The notes beneath the pieces are model-generated. The model was given only the letters and a program-made list of their open reading frames with translations, was not told the origin of the DNA and did not search any database. Shown piece after piece: positions 1 to 10,681 of a stretch of DNA of 64,000 bases. Source of the stretch: Galbula dea (lineage: Eukaryota > Chordata > Aves > Piciformes > Galbulidae); assembly GCA_013399015.1 (NCBI GenBank), contig VWZX01001051.1, positions 1,488,001-1,552,000 of the forward strand. The letters run 5' to 3'. Position numbers and translations under genes: made by a program. How positions within the stretch are numbered: position 1 is the first letter of the stretch; each line of letters starts with the position of its first letter.

Positions 1-810
1 TAAGGCCACAAAGAACATCTAATGTTGCACAGATAACAGGTCATGAACACAATTTCCAATCTCCTCACCAAAGCGTTTGACATCTACATCCATCAGTTAA
101 GCTCTATAGGTATCAATATTTCTGACTACATCAAAACTGCTTCTGTTTGCCAAGGTTTGTCTTCTGGCATTCCTACCCTCATGGGACACCTACGTTTAGC
201 ATGTTTTTACTTATCTCATGAGCATATGCTGGGAGTAGGCTTTGAGCATCTACAGTGCTCACCTTTAGGCAGTATTTCACTCAAAAATATGGTCAGATTA
301 GGAAAGTGGTAAGAATTTATCGCCCATTTTAAAATCAATAACCAGAGAAACAGAGACCATTTATGTATTTTATCTAGTCTTAAACACAAAAAATACAGAA
401 TCCTTCCTGGGAATAAGACTGGAAAGCCAAGTATCATTCTGAAGCCCTGAGAGAGGACCAATTTGAAAGAACAGATCACTGTGTGAGGAACATTCACCAT
501 CTTTTCCTTCCTTAAGGAGAAGAAAGCAGACAAAGGGATCTATGGAAATCACACATGCAGACATATTTTCAGAAGAGATTTCAGCAGCCCTGACCCCTAA
601 TTCATCGAGGGAACTTGCAGGCAGTTCAAAGATAGGAGCTAGGTGGTAGCACAAAGACAGAATAGTCTTCACAGCATTTTACATCATTAAGAATTACCAC
701 TGTAGCTTTTGGAAAACTTGTTCTGAGATGCCTAGCTCATTATATGTGGAATTACGGTACCTGTGCTAAGTTTCCTATGTTGTTAGGGATGAGGGCCCTG
801 TTAGTGGCAA

Positions 811-872
811 GAAAGAAATCAAACAAATAACAAAACAAAAAAAAACCAAACAAACAAAAAAAACCACACAAA
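811..872. repeat. A/C-rich low-complexity tract
   Basis: About 60 bases made almost only of A and C, with interspersed AAAC and AACC units. Its mirror (T/G-rich) or same-strand relatives occur at 1770-1830, 25809-25939 and 29768-29820. Such tracts expand by slippage; no TSD or element body was seen next to this one. Confidence 0.7.
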
Positions 873-1769
873 CTTTTAAACTTTTAACTGTCTGGTGGGG
901 TTCTTCTTGGGGTCTCTTGTTTTTCTTGATTATTATGAGATATTAACGTCGGAAGCTAACACTTATAAATATTTGGAACTATTTTCTGGAGTGTACTTGG
1001 TACCACTAGGAACAAAAGTCCAAGGACTTATCTTTGGGGAACATGTGGGGAATTAAAGTTTATTGCAGTTATTCCTTGGAATTTTATAGTATCCTCACGC
1101 CCAAGATCTGACCCTCCTCCTCCAAAGCTCCACCAACAGAACTGTCAAAAAAAGGGGTCTGGAACTTGCTGATGTAGAGAAGAGCTTGGAGATCTGGGAA
1201 AGAAATAGCAAGTGGCAGGAAGTAAGTTCAGATTTCTTAATTTTTGTGGTGCCTGACACTAGCATTACAATAATCAATTTGCAGGCTTTGTTGTAGCTTC
1301 TTCATATGTCATTTTACTGTCTTTTAATAAAAGAACATTTGCAGAAAAAATGAAGTTAGCAGTTCTAAAGCATTAGTTAGCCTTTCTGTTCTAACTTAAC
1401 TTATGGACAGACAATACAGGTAATTACAAACAACAATTGGACATGATCACACTATCCTTAAGGACACAAAATATTTGTTATTTACTCACATATTTACATA
1501 CATTTCCATACTCCCCCTCGAGTCTGTACATCTATAAAAATTTTATAATCAAAGGCTCAGCTCTAATGAATTGAAGAGCCTGTTTGCTTCCACAATACTT
1601 GAATGCTCAAACTGTGGCTACCCAAGGCAATACTTCAAGGACACTCCTGAAGTATCCTGGCTAAAGGACACTTATTTAGCATCTCCCACAAATCTGGAAT
1701 GACAGAACATGAGGGAAGGCATGGGCTCCTAAGAATAGCAAAGACATGCCCAGGGCCAGAAAGAAGGAC

Positions 1770-1830
1770 AGAAAAAAAACCCAAAAGCAAATAAAAAGCC
1801 CCAAACCAAAACAAACAAAAAAACCCCCAC
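1770..1830. repeat. A/C-rich low-complexity tract
   Basis: A run of A8, CCC, AAAA and similar blocks ending in an A7-C5 junction at about 1817-1828. Same type as the tract at 811-872. Confidence 0.7.
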
Positions 1831-3445
1831 ATGTCAAGCTAAAAGCACTACTACTGGGCAGGCATATGCAAGTTGTGCAATACCAACATATACTGTATAT
1901 AGATCCTATATAGTTATGTGTGCATGCTCAACACAGCTGAAGTAGTAACACCATTACTTAAATATGCAGTATTCACAGTACCATATGTAGTCAGAGAAAT
2001 AGAAGAAGCATGAGCAAGAGATTTCTGCAGAGAATAGTTTTCAGAAATCTGTTTTAGTGCACCAGTAGGAATCCTGCTTCCAAGACCTTAAGAAAAAAAT
2101 ACTTAATGGCTGCTCTCTCTGGATCCCATTAAGTAATCATATAAACAGCAGGGCACTGGAAGTTACTTAACAGAAACCTCTTAGTAACGTTATGTCACCA
2201 TGCAGTTTGTGTTTTGTATGTTCCTTAGGAGACAAAGAAATTTATTCAGGTTTGCACAACTAAAATCATATGAGATGCTGTGCCTGAACACTACTTGGAG
2301 AACATACCAGCTACAAGTATGAACAAAGACAAAATAACATGGACACAAGATACATGCATCCTGATCAAAGTAAACATTATGAACACATTTTTTGATCTTT
2401 ATTCAATAGTATTTCATCATAGTAAGAAGAAACCTATTTAGTCCATTTTTTATACCACTGTGCACAAAGAAGTCTCCAAGCTATAACGAGATAAACTAAA
2501 TTTTGGACACTTTAAAAACTCCCATTTAACTTTTTCCACCTAAAATGGTAGGAATTAATGAATCTTTTTGATGCAGGCATCAGATCCTCCTAGACCACTG
2601 GTAGTTACTTTGGCTTCCACTGCAAGCATCAGTGAAAGAGCTCCAGCACTAAAGGACAACTCCTCAACCTAAAATAGCTACCTAAAAAGGGGACAATGAA
2701 GTATTCCTTTTTCTCTGTCTTTTAGTAGAAAGTCACCCTTCACAGCTTGGACCAGACAGTTAGTTACCTTTACGATGGCTAAGTCAGATGACACTAAGGA
2801 ATTACCAAAATTTATAGTAATATCTCATGTGCATCCACTCATTGGGTACTGAGAAGACAAAGGTCTTGGTGCCAACTTGAAAGAACTCCTAAAAGCCACT
2901 GTACTGCTCTAGCTAAGTGGTTTTTACCTATTAATCATACGTTACACAGCACAACTATGCATATGTCATACAACTAGGCTCATCTCAAACACCTTACGTG
3001 GGGTGCATCTGACCAGTACCCAGGACATCCTAGATGGGAAAGACAGGCCTATAACACAGGATCAGACTTTCCATCAGGTAACTTCCTCTATAATTGTATC
3101 AGTCATGTGATCAGAATACCTCCATCTCAGAGTTTCTCTAACATATGAATAAAACTTGCCTTTTAGGTCAAGCATGGATAAAGTCTGGTTTTAGCAGGAT
3201 GAATGCCCAGCATGTGCTGAAAATAAGGCACTTCCCAATGTGTTTCAAGCTGGGCACTGCTGATGAAACCAGTCATTTACAAATCCTGACCTGCACAAAC
3301 AGGAATAGTAATAGAGCAAAGCAGTTTTGCCCTTCACCCCAAAAACTCCAGGAGATCTTCTGTCAAGTATTGCCTTCTACATAGGCTTAATTAAGATGGA
3401 CAAGATTCTTAAGTACTTTTGATCTTGACACTGTTACACTCTTAC

Positions 3446-3525
3446 CATATTAAACTTTACAGCATCTATTGTATTGAGTATCAAGCTGTTCTTCACAGTA
3501 GCATCTGTCTTGGATAATTCTTCCT
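3446..3525 (-). CDS. Candidate internal coding exon of a leftward gene, product unknown
   Basis: Read on the minus strand, a pyrimidine-rich acceptor (CTTTTTTCTGCCAG) ends at 3526. Eighty bases later comes the donor ATG|GTAAGAG at 3446/3445. Only one frame is open across the exon. It starts with the last two bases of a codon, encodes 26 residues beginning EELSKTDATV and ending DAVKFNM, and stops exactly on a codon boundary. The size and both splice signals are normal for a vertebrate internal exon. I do not recognise the protein. A chance open frame of 26 codons has a probability of roughly one in four per frame, so the case rests on the splice-site pair. It would belong to a gene transcribed leftward, possibly from the island at 19-20 kb, but no continuous chain of exons could be built. 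Confidence 0.3.
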
Positions 3526-4880
3526 CTGGCAGAAAAAAGGCTTTTCAACAATGAAATAATCCTAGTAGCACATTGACCACATCTTGAGTTTGGGCATAAG
3601 TCCCAAGCAAATCTATTTCAAAAGCAATGAAGCACAACATAAAATTGAACAGAATAAAATGTCACTGTCTTCTATCATGGAAGGGAACTCCTGTGCAGTT
3701 TTTTCTTCTATTCTTTGTGGGAAAGTAACCTTTGAACTCCTTAAATGTAATGCAATTATTGCTGTTGTCAGAATAATTTATTGTTCTCTTCCAAAAATAT
3801 AATCTACTGGAAACTAAAACAGTAGTGATAAGTTTCCATATAAAAAGTGGACATATGTTGTATCAGATTTCTATAGTGCTCCAGGCTCCTCTTGTAGCTT
3901 GAACCCATCCCTCTCACCCCAACCCTACCAATTGCCTACTTCTATGAATGTTACAATGAAATCAACTCAGAAAGTCAAAAATACCAAAAAAGGCAGGGGG
4001 CAAAAACCCACTTACCTTGACATACTTAAATTGAATTACTTAAAATGAATTACTTAAGACTTTTAGAACATCTAGGTTTTGTTCAGTTGTTCACAGGAAG
4101 TATTAAGACACTCTGCTCTGCAATAAGGATAGCGATCTTAAAGGCCCAGTTACTTGTATAATTAGAGTTTGGATGTTTAAAAGAACTTTTGTTTGTACAA
4201 TGCTGTTCATCACAAGTATAGACAAGAACAATTTAGAGGGTTATATTCTTTTTGGTAACACCCAGAATTAAAAATGACTTCTCATTTTGACAAGGATTAA
4301 TATGTCTAAAGCGTTCAATATCACCAAGTAATTTGAGTAATGACTGATTTTCTGCTATTGAACAGAAACTAGAGCTACTTAAGCAACAGAAATTTATTTC
4401 TAAATGCTTTATTTTATTAATACTCCATATAGAGGTGTCAAAAGAAAAAAAAGGAAAAAACCAGCATTCTCTGAAGTTGTTTAGATTGTCTGATCAACAT
4501 TTTCCATGTAGGACTTCTACATCCTTTTGCAGATATTTGATGTGATAGCCATCTGAACTTAGTTATTTTTAAACACTGCTATCATACAGCAGAGGTAAAA
4601 CCAACTTTGATTTCCAAGTGAAAGTTTCTAAACAAACTTCAGAAAAGAATTCTTGCTTCAGTAACGACCAAGTAACTAAGGTTTCAGATGATCAAACATT
4701 TCCTAATAAAACATAATGAAAAATATTAGGGTTTAATAACATTGCTTAAACTAAAGCAGTGAGTGTCTTTGCAACTGTAACAGGAGTTTAAAAGCATTAT
4801 TGGAAAAACAAGAAAACAGAAAATTATGTTCTCTTCAGAAATTATTTGAAATATTTCATAGAATATTTCACAAGACATAC

Positions 4881-4904
4881 CTGATGTTACAGTTAAGAAC
4901 TCTG
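4881..4904 (-). CDS. Candidate 24-nt microexon of the same leftward gene
   Basis: On the minus strand a long pyrimidine tract (TTATTTTTTTCCATTCTG) followed by CTGTAG gives a strong acceptor ending at 4905. Exactly 24 bases later there is a consensus donor, CAG|GTATGT, at 4881/4880. In one frame it reads two bases, then seven codons (EFLTVTS), then one base. That phase joins correctly to the start of the candidate exon at 3446-3525. Short exons whose length is a multiple of three are typical of alternatively used microexons. An alternative acceptor lies further upstream (TTTTTGTTCCAG). Paired cryptic sites by chance remain quite possible. Confidence 0.2.
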
Positions 4905-5871
4905 CTACAGCAGAATGGAAAAAAATAAATAGTTTACTGAAACCAACACCTGGAACAAAAACAAGTTCAAAATGTTCTGCTACTGTGGATACATTTAGAA
5001 ATGTTTATAAACTCATTAGAAAAGTTATAGGTGGCTGCAGTTCTGTATTTCAATTTCTGAACTTTGAAATCTTTTCCTCCCAACAAAATGATGCTGCTTC
5101 ATAGCTTTCATCTCCAGAAATGAAAGCACCAGAGTAACTGCTATAGGACTGGCCACTGACCTGCTCTGAACAGGCCAGTGTGCCCAGCCCCTTAGGCTGT
5201 TTGATGAGAGGCCTGCAGCTGAACAGATTGGGCTGTGTATGTCTCTGCCCTCATGTGCATAGGAGCCATCTGGAAACAAACAGCTCAATCACTAAAGAGT
5301 AAAGATAACAAGGAAAATTTCATCTCCCTGATCAAAAATATAGGAGATGCTTACTTATCTCCTTATTACTTCTGTTTTAAGCCTCACCAAAGAAGCAGGC
5401 TTTTCTTTATCACCTCGTGTAAGTACTCTTTTTAACAACTGCATTAAGGGCATCACCATTGGGAAATGAAGAGTCTGTTATGAGAGGCAAGGACTAGAAC
5501 ACTGTTCACCTGCTGGTGATGCCCTAGTCGGAGGCATCACACACCCGACAGACATGCAGCCTAGCAAACTTGACTGAAGACTACTGTCAGGACAGTGAGA
5601 CTCTGTAAATGGTTGCTTACAGACAACTAAATTTAAAGTATCCTCTCTCTCCTCCTCTGAATAATACTCAAGTGAAACAGCAGTTGGAGGAGGGAGAGAA
5701 CTAGTTATAGAAAATTCTGTACATCAGCTAGGATCACTTTTACCACCTCCCAAAAGTGGTGGCCATCAATACACACTAACAAGGTGCTATTAGCCTGGCC
5801 AACTTTACAGCACTTCCAAGCCAGCCTGTGCTCCAGCAAAGCACCTGGGCCAGGGCTTTACCAATAAACAG
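4905..5871. other. Non-coding, with weak splice-like signals
   Basis: A minus-strand acceptor near 5272 followed by the donor GCAG|GTCAGT at 5161/5160 brackets about 110 open bases in one frame. A short inverted repeat (ACTGGCC/GGCCAGT) lies at about 5149-5180. Nothing here is strong enough to call a gene. Confidence 0.4.
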
Positions 5872-6118
5872 CTACCAAGACCCAACGCCAGCTGCTGTGA
5901 AGTTCCTAAGTCCACCTTTAATGAGTCTAATTAATTTTCTTTCAAGGTAGTCTGACTCCAGATTGCACTGTATTTTCCAAATGTTTTTCATAAAGCCAGA
6001 GGGAAGAGACACGATTTCTTCAAGACTTGCTGTGATCCCAGGGCACCCCTTCAGCTCAGGGCTGCTCAGTACCTCTCCTGGCCAACGGGAAAGACCCAGT
6101 GCCTGATCCCAGGAGGGC
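5872..6118 (-). CDS. Open frame behind a very strong splice acceptor; possible terminal exon
   Basis: The minus strand has an exceptional acceptor just right of 6118: a long T/C-rich run ending in GGTTTTTTCCCAG. From there a frame of 81 codons stays open to a TAG at 5872-5874. The peptide starts PSWDQALGLSRWP and later contains SLEEIVSLPSGFMKN and LESDYLERKLIRLIKGG. Its composition looks protein-like, but I recognise no family and see no signal peptide, membrane span or known motif. It could be a terminal coding exon. Two internal donors (AAAG|GTGGAC at 5916/5915 and CTTG|GTAGCT at 5876/5875) are weak. A chance frame in a locally GC-richer patch is the main alternative. Confidence 0.22.
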
Positions 6119-8094
6119 CTGGGAAAAAACCAAAAGCGAAAACACTGCAGAGCATAATACACTGATGGAAGACTGACCTGGGATTTTATTATTAAAGCTA
6201 GTCCTCAGATGAGGAATTATAACTGCTAAAAGCTTTCTTTCTTAATACCTTTTTTTAGATGAGGTGATATAGAAACAGAGATCATTGCTCTCATTAAAAG
6301 GTACTTTTATTTCTTTATTCACTCCCTCAGTTTTCTAACACAAATTTTCCTCTGCTACTGACAACTTCTGCATTATTTATACAATGGCCAAAGTATAATT
6401 GGCCTCTTTCAGTTGGGTGAATATCAACATATGTGGGGGAAAGTAGGGCAGGGAGAGAATGCAGATAAGTGACAATTTCCATATTTGTAGAGAAAACAGT
6501 TGTACTCTGACAGCATGACAGATTTTAGATATACTATTCTGCATTCCCATGTAGTTGATGCCTAGCTTAGAAAGGTTCATTTAGCTATAAAAACATGTTT
6601 AGCTGCTGACTCAAAGGAGGATAGCGATAGATGAGAAATTCTCATGACCAAAGGAAACAAGACAACAACCATGCTGCTGTGACAAAAATCCAGTACCTTT
6701 AAAAATTATTTCTAGACAATGCTGATTTAATTTTACTTTAGACCTAACATGAAGATACAATTCCTACCATACACATTACTGTGAAATCAAGTAATTTCCC
6801 AATTTTTAGAGGAAGATATTGCATAAGCTTAAAATATACATCCTATTTTATTCTCCCAATTACCAGCTTCTGTTTTATCTTAAAATAGGAGCATTTTTCC
6901 CCTGCTTTTTTTTTTCCATAGCACTTCAATGAAAAAAAAAATTTATACCCTGAAGCTTTATTATTACAGTGTATTCCCACAGAAACAGATGTAATGCCAT
7001 GAATTTAAAGGGGTCACATATTACCAGGATCATCTGAGCAGATATCTACATAAAAAATTACACAATACTATTTAAACAGACTCTGCACTACAGCTCAGAA
7101 AACATGATTTCATCTCAATCACAAACCATACCGAAACTACAGCCTTTATGTATGCTAAGGTGGAAGGGGAGAAGAGCAGGTGTGTGCAAGGAGACAAGGA
7201 AGAATCAAGCTAACCACCAAAAGCACTGTGCACATTTAGGTGCAAAACTTAATGTATTTCAGAGGAAAGGAAAAAAAACAACAAACCACAAACAAACCAC
7301 ACTGTAGCAACACCTGAGCTGTTTTTCTCTTCTCCTGCAAGAGCTCTGATGACCAGAAGAGGCAATACGACAAGCTTTCCCACGCTTTGCCAAGCATGAT
7401 TATTTCCATCACTACCATTTGTGCAGACCTGCTTGGTTCCCTGCACACTTCTGGCAAGATCCAAAGCCTAGTGAAACCAACAGCACTTTCCACATCAGCA
7501 TTACTATTCAAGTTTCAGGAAAACATTACATCTCTTAACTGCTGTGATTTATAGTACTATAAGGTACCTCCTTCCATGCAAGCCCACTTTCATCAACACA
7601 GACTGGACAAGACTAACTTCAACAAAATGCCCATAAGCACAAACAAAATATTGGCATCCAGAATACAATGGACTTTTATTTACAGTTTTACTGACAAGAT
7701 GTTCATCTTTTTGTGTAGTTGACAGTAAAGTTTTCATTACTATTAAGAACTCTACTTCAAGATAGAAAGTTTATTCTTTCCTGACAGCACTGCAGAGATT
7801 CTGCAGTCATACAAGTTTTCTGCCCTATGCAGAAAACCATTTATCTCCAAATATTCTTTTTAAACCTAGACTTTTGCACAAAGTTACTATGCTACTAGGG
7901 TTGACATACTTTTGTATCAAATACAGTAATTTTAACTGCAGTAAAATAAATACTTTGAGCTTGATTTTAATTGAGTGCTTCCAAATACACTACCACATCC
8001 CTTTGGACTTTTTTTATTTGCAACTGTTAAAGGCAATTTTAAGCAGTTACTAATTCTCTCTAATTCTGTTCTTCATAAAGAAGATGGTATTCTG
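6119..8094. other. AT-rich non-coding stretch
   Basis: No supported gene. A 39-base minus-strand segment at 7429-7467 sits between a fair acceptor and a weak donor and is open in the frame ALDLARSVQGTKQ; it is treated as a finding only. The remaining frames are short. Confidence 0.5.
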
Positions 8095-8200
8095 ATCAGC
8101 ACTATTAATTTAGATTCAGAAAACCTGGGTTCAGTTTTCAGCCTTGCCATAGGCAAGTAAGGCTTTAGGCACATCACTTAAGTATCCCATATCAGATGTT
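8095..8200 (+). mobile_element. MIR-like SINE relic
   Basis: The segment follows the order of a MIR/CORE-SINE: a box-B-like part (CCTGGGTTCAGTTTTCAG), then a GCC-TTGCCA segment, then GGCACATCACTTAAGTATC, which resembles the conserved CORE segment (GGCAAGTCACTTAACCTC type). Many substitutions and small gaps show it is old. The match is from recalled consensus, not a search. Confidence 0.5.
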
Positions 8201-9384
8201 TAAAACTTGGCTGATTAAGTCTCACCTAGTCATCCCAGACTTTTTGCAGTCACTGGAAAGGAACAGATACCTCCAGAGAGAGTAGTCTGTCTCACACCAA
8301 CACAGATGCCTAAGGTAGGTCAAATGAATCACCTTCTGAGGGTATTTAAAGTTAAATGAGATGAATCCTATCCTTAATCTCCCTCTGCCGGGGATCCCCA
8401 TCTGTCATACAGGATTTATGTTTCACCACATCAATAGGACACTACTTTGATTGGCTCCTATGTAATATAAGTGACCATCCAATGTGTACATACTTGTACA
8501 CTTCAGGAAAAGTTAATCCTAAAGTCTTTACCCAAAATCTTCAGGTCTACCTTCAAGACAAACTACCAGGGCAATTATGGTTTTAGCTTTCATTTTGTTT
8601 CACTCATTTACACTATCACAAACCAGAGTAGGACTAGATGTTCTCCTGTATGAACTTCTCATTGAAAGGGGGAGCAGAAAGCTCCAATACTTACACTGAA
8701 CTCCAGACAGATAAACTGGCTCCTGTACTGGAGAAGCTGATGTAGCAGAACTTTGCTAATTTCTCTATAACAGAAACCTTCAGAAATTGCTTTCTGGCAT
8801 GAAGTAGCTAGTCTCTTAAGTATTACTGGAGCTGGAACTACTTTATCTCCTTTATGCTAGATAAATTCCCTCCTGGCCACATAAGGCTAATATCCACCCC
8901 CTTTGTACCATCCCATCTGCAAATAATTCAAATTCCAGTTGTGAGCATAGCATTATGATTAAAATAGCTTTCTTCTGTATCAAGCCAAACAGCTTATCCA
9001 GTTTTCAACTGGAGAGTGGTAAACTAGCTTACCAGGAAACTTTTTCTATTCAAAACTGATAAATTCATGAGTTTTAAGAGGATGAAGTTAAACAGGTTGT
9101 AAAGCCTAACTCAGCATAGTTACCAGTTGGAGCTCTAAACTGAGTGTCCAAGTCCACTGGTATGAACAGTACAGCCTTAATGACCAAGCAGAGTGCCTAA
9201 CAGACAAGTGCTCACATTTGCCAAGTATGAAGGCTCTGTGATACAATTAAAATGACTTTGAAGTAGAAGGCTGATATGGTTATGGCAATGAATTGTTTAT
9301 TGATCTCTGAGGGACCTTAAATAATGGCACTTTTTCAACATTTGGGCAAATTATTATTTGTTCTGCACAACAGTCCACATCCCC
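8201..9384. other. Non-coding stretch with cryptic splice-like sites
   Basis: The minus strand contains an acceptor (TGTTCCTTTCCAG) and, 27 bases later, the donor CTAG|GTGAGA near 8225. A second acceptor/donor-like pair lies near 8694. Neither gives a convincing exon. No RNA gene or recent repeat was seen. Confidence 0.4.
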
Positions 9385-9475
9385 AGTCAAAGATCTGGAT
9401 CCTGTTATGTTAGGCACCATATAAACACATTACAATACCTGTCAGGCCCTGTTCTAAAGAGACTGCAGAGCAAAC
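9385..9475 (-). mobile_element. Ancient retroposon 3'-tail relic (copy 1)
   Basis: The plus strand reads GGATCCTGTTATGTTAGGCACCATATAAACACA and onward to CCCTGTTCTAAAGAG. This is the antisense of an old amniote retroposon tail whose sense strand contains a CTCTTTGGGGCAGGGAC-type block and a GTTTGTACAGCGCCTAGCACA-type block. The copy at 23300-23412 has the same blocks in the other orientation. Family assignment (L2/CR1 or MIR-type tail) is uncertain. Confidence 0.45.
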
Positions 9476-10351
9476 ACTGCTTCTCACAAACACAAAGCAA
9501 ATCTTGATGAAACAGCTGTCACCAGTTACAACCCACATTTTGAATTCACCTTGTTAACAGAGAACATGGAGAGGTGAGCCATTACCTCCAGATCTTTTCC
9601 TTTATTCCATATTGAAAAAAAAAGAAAATAAAAAACCTCCCTGACCACATATTAGGATGTTTGCCAAAAAAATAAGATACTGATTTTGATTTTTCACAAG
9701 TGTCCAGGGAAGCAGGCAGCCTACAAAACCAAAATAGGCTTAAAAGCCTAACTAACTACTCTAAGTGATAGTGACAATAAATGACTTTTTACACAGCCCT
9801 AACCAAGAATTCTGGCCAGAATTAGATGTACAACATTATGCCAAGTCCAATGGAAAAAGCAATGTGGCCTGAAGCAGTTGCTTTGTAACAGGAAACAAAA
9901 TTTCAGTATATGTCCCATTTCAGGCTCACTTTGTGCACCTTTCCTAGGAAAAGAAACATGTATTTACTACCTTTAAAACTGATAGCTATTGTACATGCTG
10001 TGATTATCTGTGTTTGCTGGGATACTGGACAACACACTGGCTATGTTTATTCCATATTAGCCTTAAAAGACTAACTTCCTGCAACTAACCAGCTAACACT
10101 GGTTCCACCTCTCCTGTGCTGTGTTTATGTAGGTCATTGTCTTTATCTCTGAACCAACATGTACAGAATTCTTGACCATCGCTGAACAACACATAGCCCC
10201 TCATTTGCACACTTCACTGCTACGCCTGTCACCTTTAGATCCTCCCAGTCCTACTGCAATTTCACACACATAAAGAAAAACCATACATTTAACAGGACAA
10301 TTAGCTTTAAACTGCAACAAACTTGTCTGATCACAATCAGTAAACTTAGGA
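9476..10351. other. Non-coding, featureless
   Basis: AT-rich sequence with no open frame of note and no repeat I recognise. Confidence 0.5.
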
Positions 10352-10387
10352 TCACAGGATTATCAGAGTTGGAAGGGACCTCAAAGA

Positions 10388-10600
10388 TCATCTAGTTCCA
10401 ACCCCCCTGCCTGGCAGGGATACCATCCACCAGATCAGGTTGCCCAGGGCCCCATCAAGCCTTGTCTTAAAAGCTTCCAGGGATGAGGCTTCCACAACCT
10501 CTCTGGGCAACCTGTTCCACTGCCTAACCACCCTCATAGTGAAGAGCTTCCTAACATCCAACCTAAATCTACCTTCCTCTAGCTTACACCCAGGTACCAC
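10388..10600 (-). pseudogene. Remnant of CR1 ORF2 C-terminus
   Basis: The minus-strand frame contains [20 protein letters not shown], then [22 protein letters not shown]. This is the highly characteristic end of the CR1 ORF2 protein, downstream of its reverse transcriptase domain. The endonuclease and polymerase domains are missing because the element is 5'-truncated. It is not a host gene and cannot make an active protein. Confidence 0.9.
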
Positions 10601-10604
10601 TATC

Positions 10605-10681
10605 AGGTCAGACAGTGATAGAACCAGGGGAAATCATATGATTCTATGATAATTTCCCCTGGTTCTATCACTGTCTGACCT
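10605..10681. repeat. Perfect 30-bp inverted repeat (foldback), 17-nt loop
   Basis: The left arm 10605-10634 (starting AGGTCAGACAGTGATAGAAC) is the exact reverse complement of 10652-10681 (ending TCTATCACTGTCTGACCT). The loop at 10635-10651 includes ATGATTCTATGATA. The right arm, read on the minus strand, is in normal CR1 orientation (compare the CR1 segment with GACAGTGATAGG and AGGGGAAAT). The left arm is therefore an inverted copy. Confidence 0.97.

Larger units (their letters stand above)
1..3445. other. AT-rich non-coding DNA
   Basis: No frame here looks like a protein gene; the open frames are short and have no recognisable motif. Two A/C-rich low-complexity tracts lie inside and are listed separately. 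Scattered splice-like sites occur, for example a minus-strand acceptor near 798 followed by a weak donor at 760, but the 37-nt segment between them is too short to call. The stretch is either intron of a leftward gene or intergenic; the sequence does not decide. Confidence 0.6.
10352..10681 (-). mobile_element. 5'-truncated CR1 LINE, avian type, with 5' foldback
   Basis: Reading the minus strand, the element ends near 10352 with the typical CR1 3' part (GGAACTAGATGATCTTTGAG, then CCCTTCCAACTCTGATAATC). Upstream of that it has the conserved CAGTGGAACAGGTTGCCCAG and GAGGTTGTGGAAGCC blocks. This is the relatively well preserved CR1 copy of the window. The 5' side ends in a perfect inverted repeat at 10605-10634 and 10652-10681. 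The loop carries the CR1 3'-end octamer motif ATTCTATG. CR1 copies by target-primed reverse transcription and usually leaves 5'-truncated copies like this. Confidence 0.93.

Noticed and set aside
4016..4100. Consensus minus-strand donor GTCAAG|GTAAGTGGG near 4016
   Set aside because: All frames upstream contain early stops and no acceptor is in range, so it is treated as a cryptic site.
8201..8310. Minus-strand 27-nt and 83-nt exon candidates
   Set aside because: Competing overlapping readings, a 17-base gap too short for an intron, and proximity to a SINE relic make chance sites more likely.
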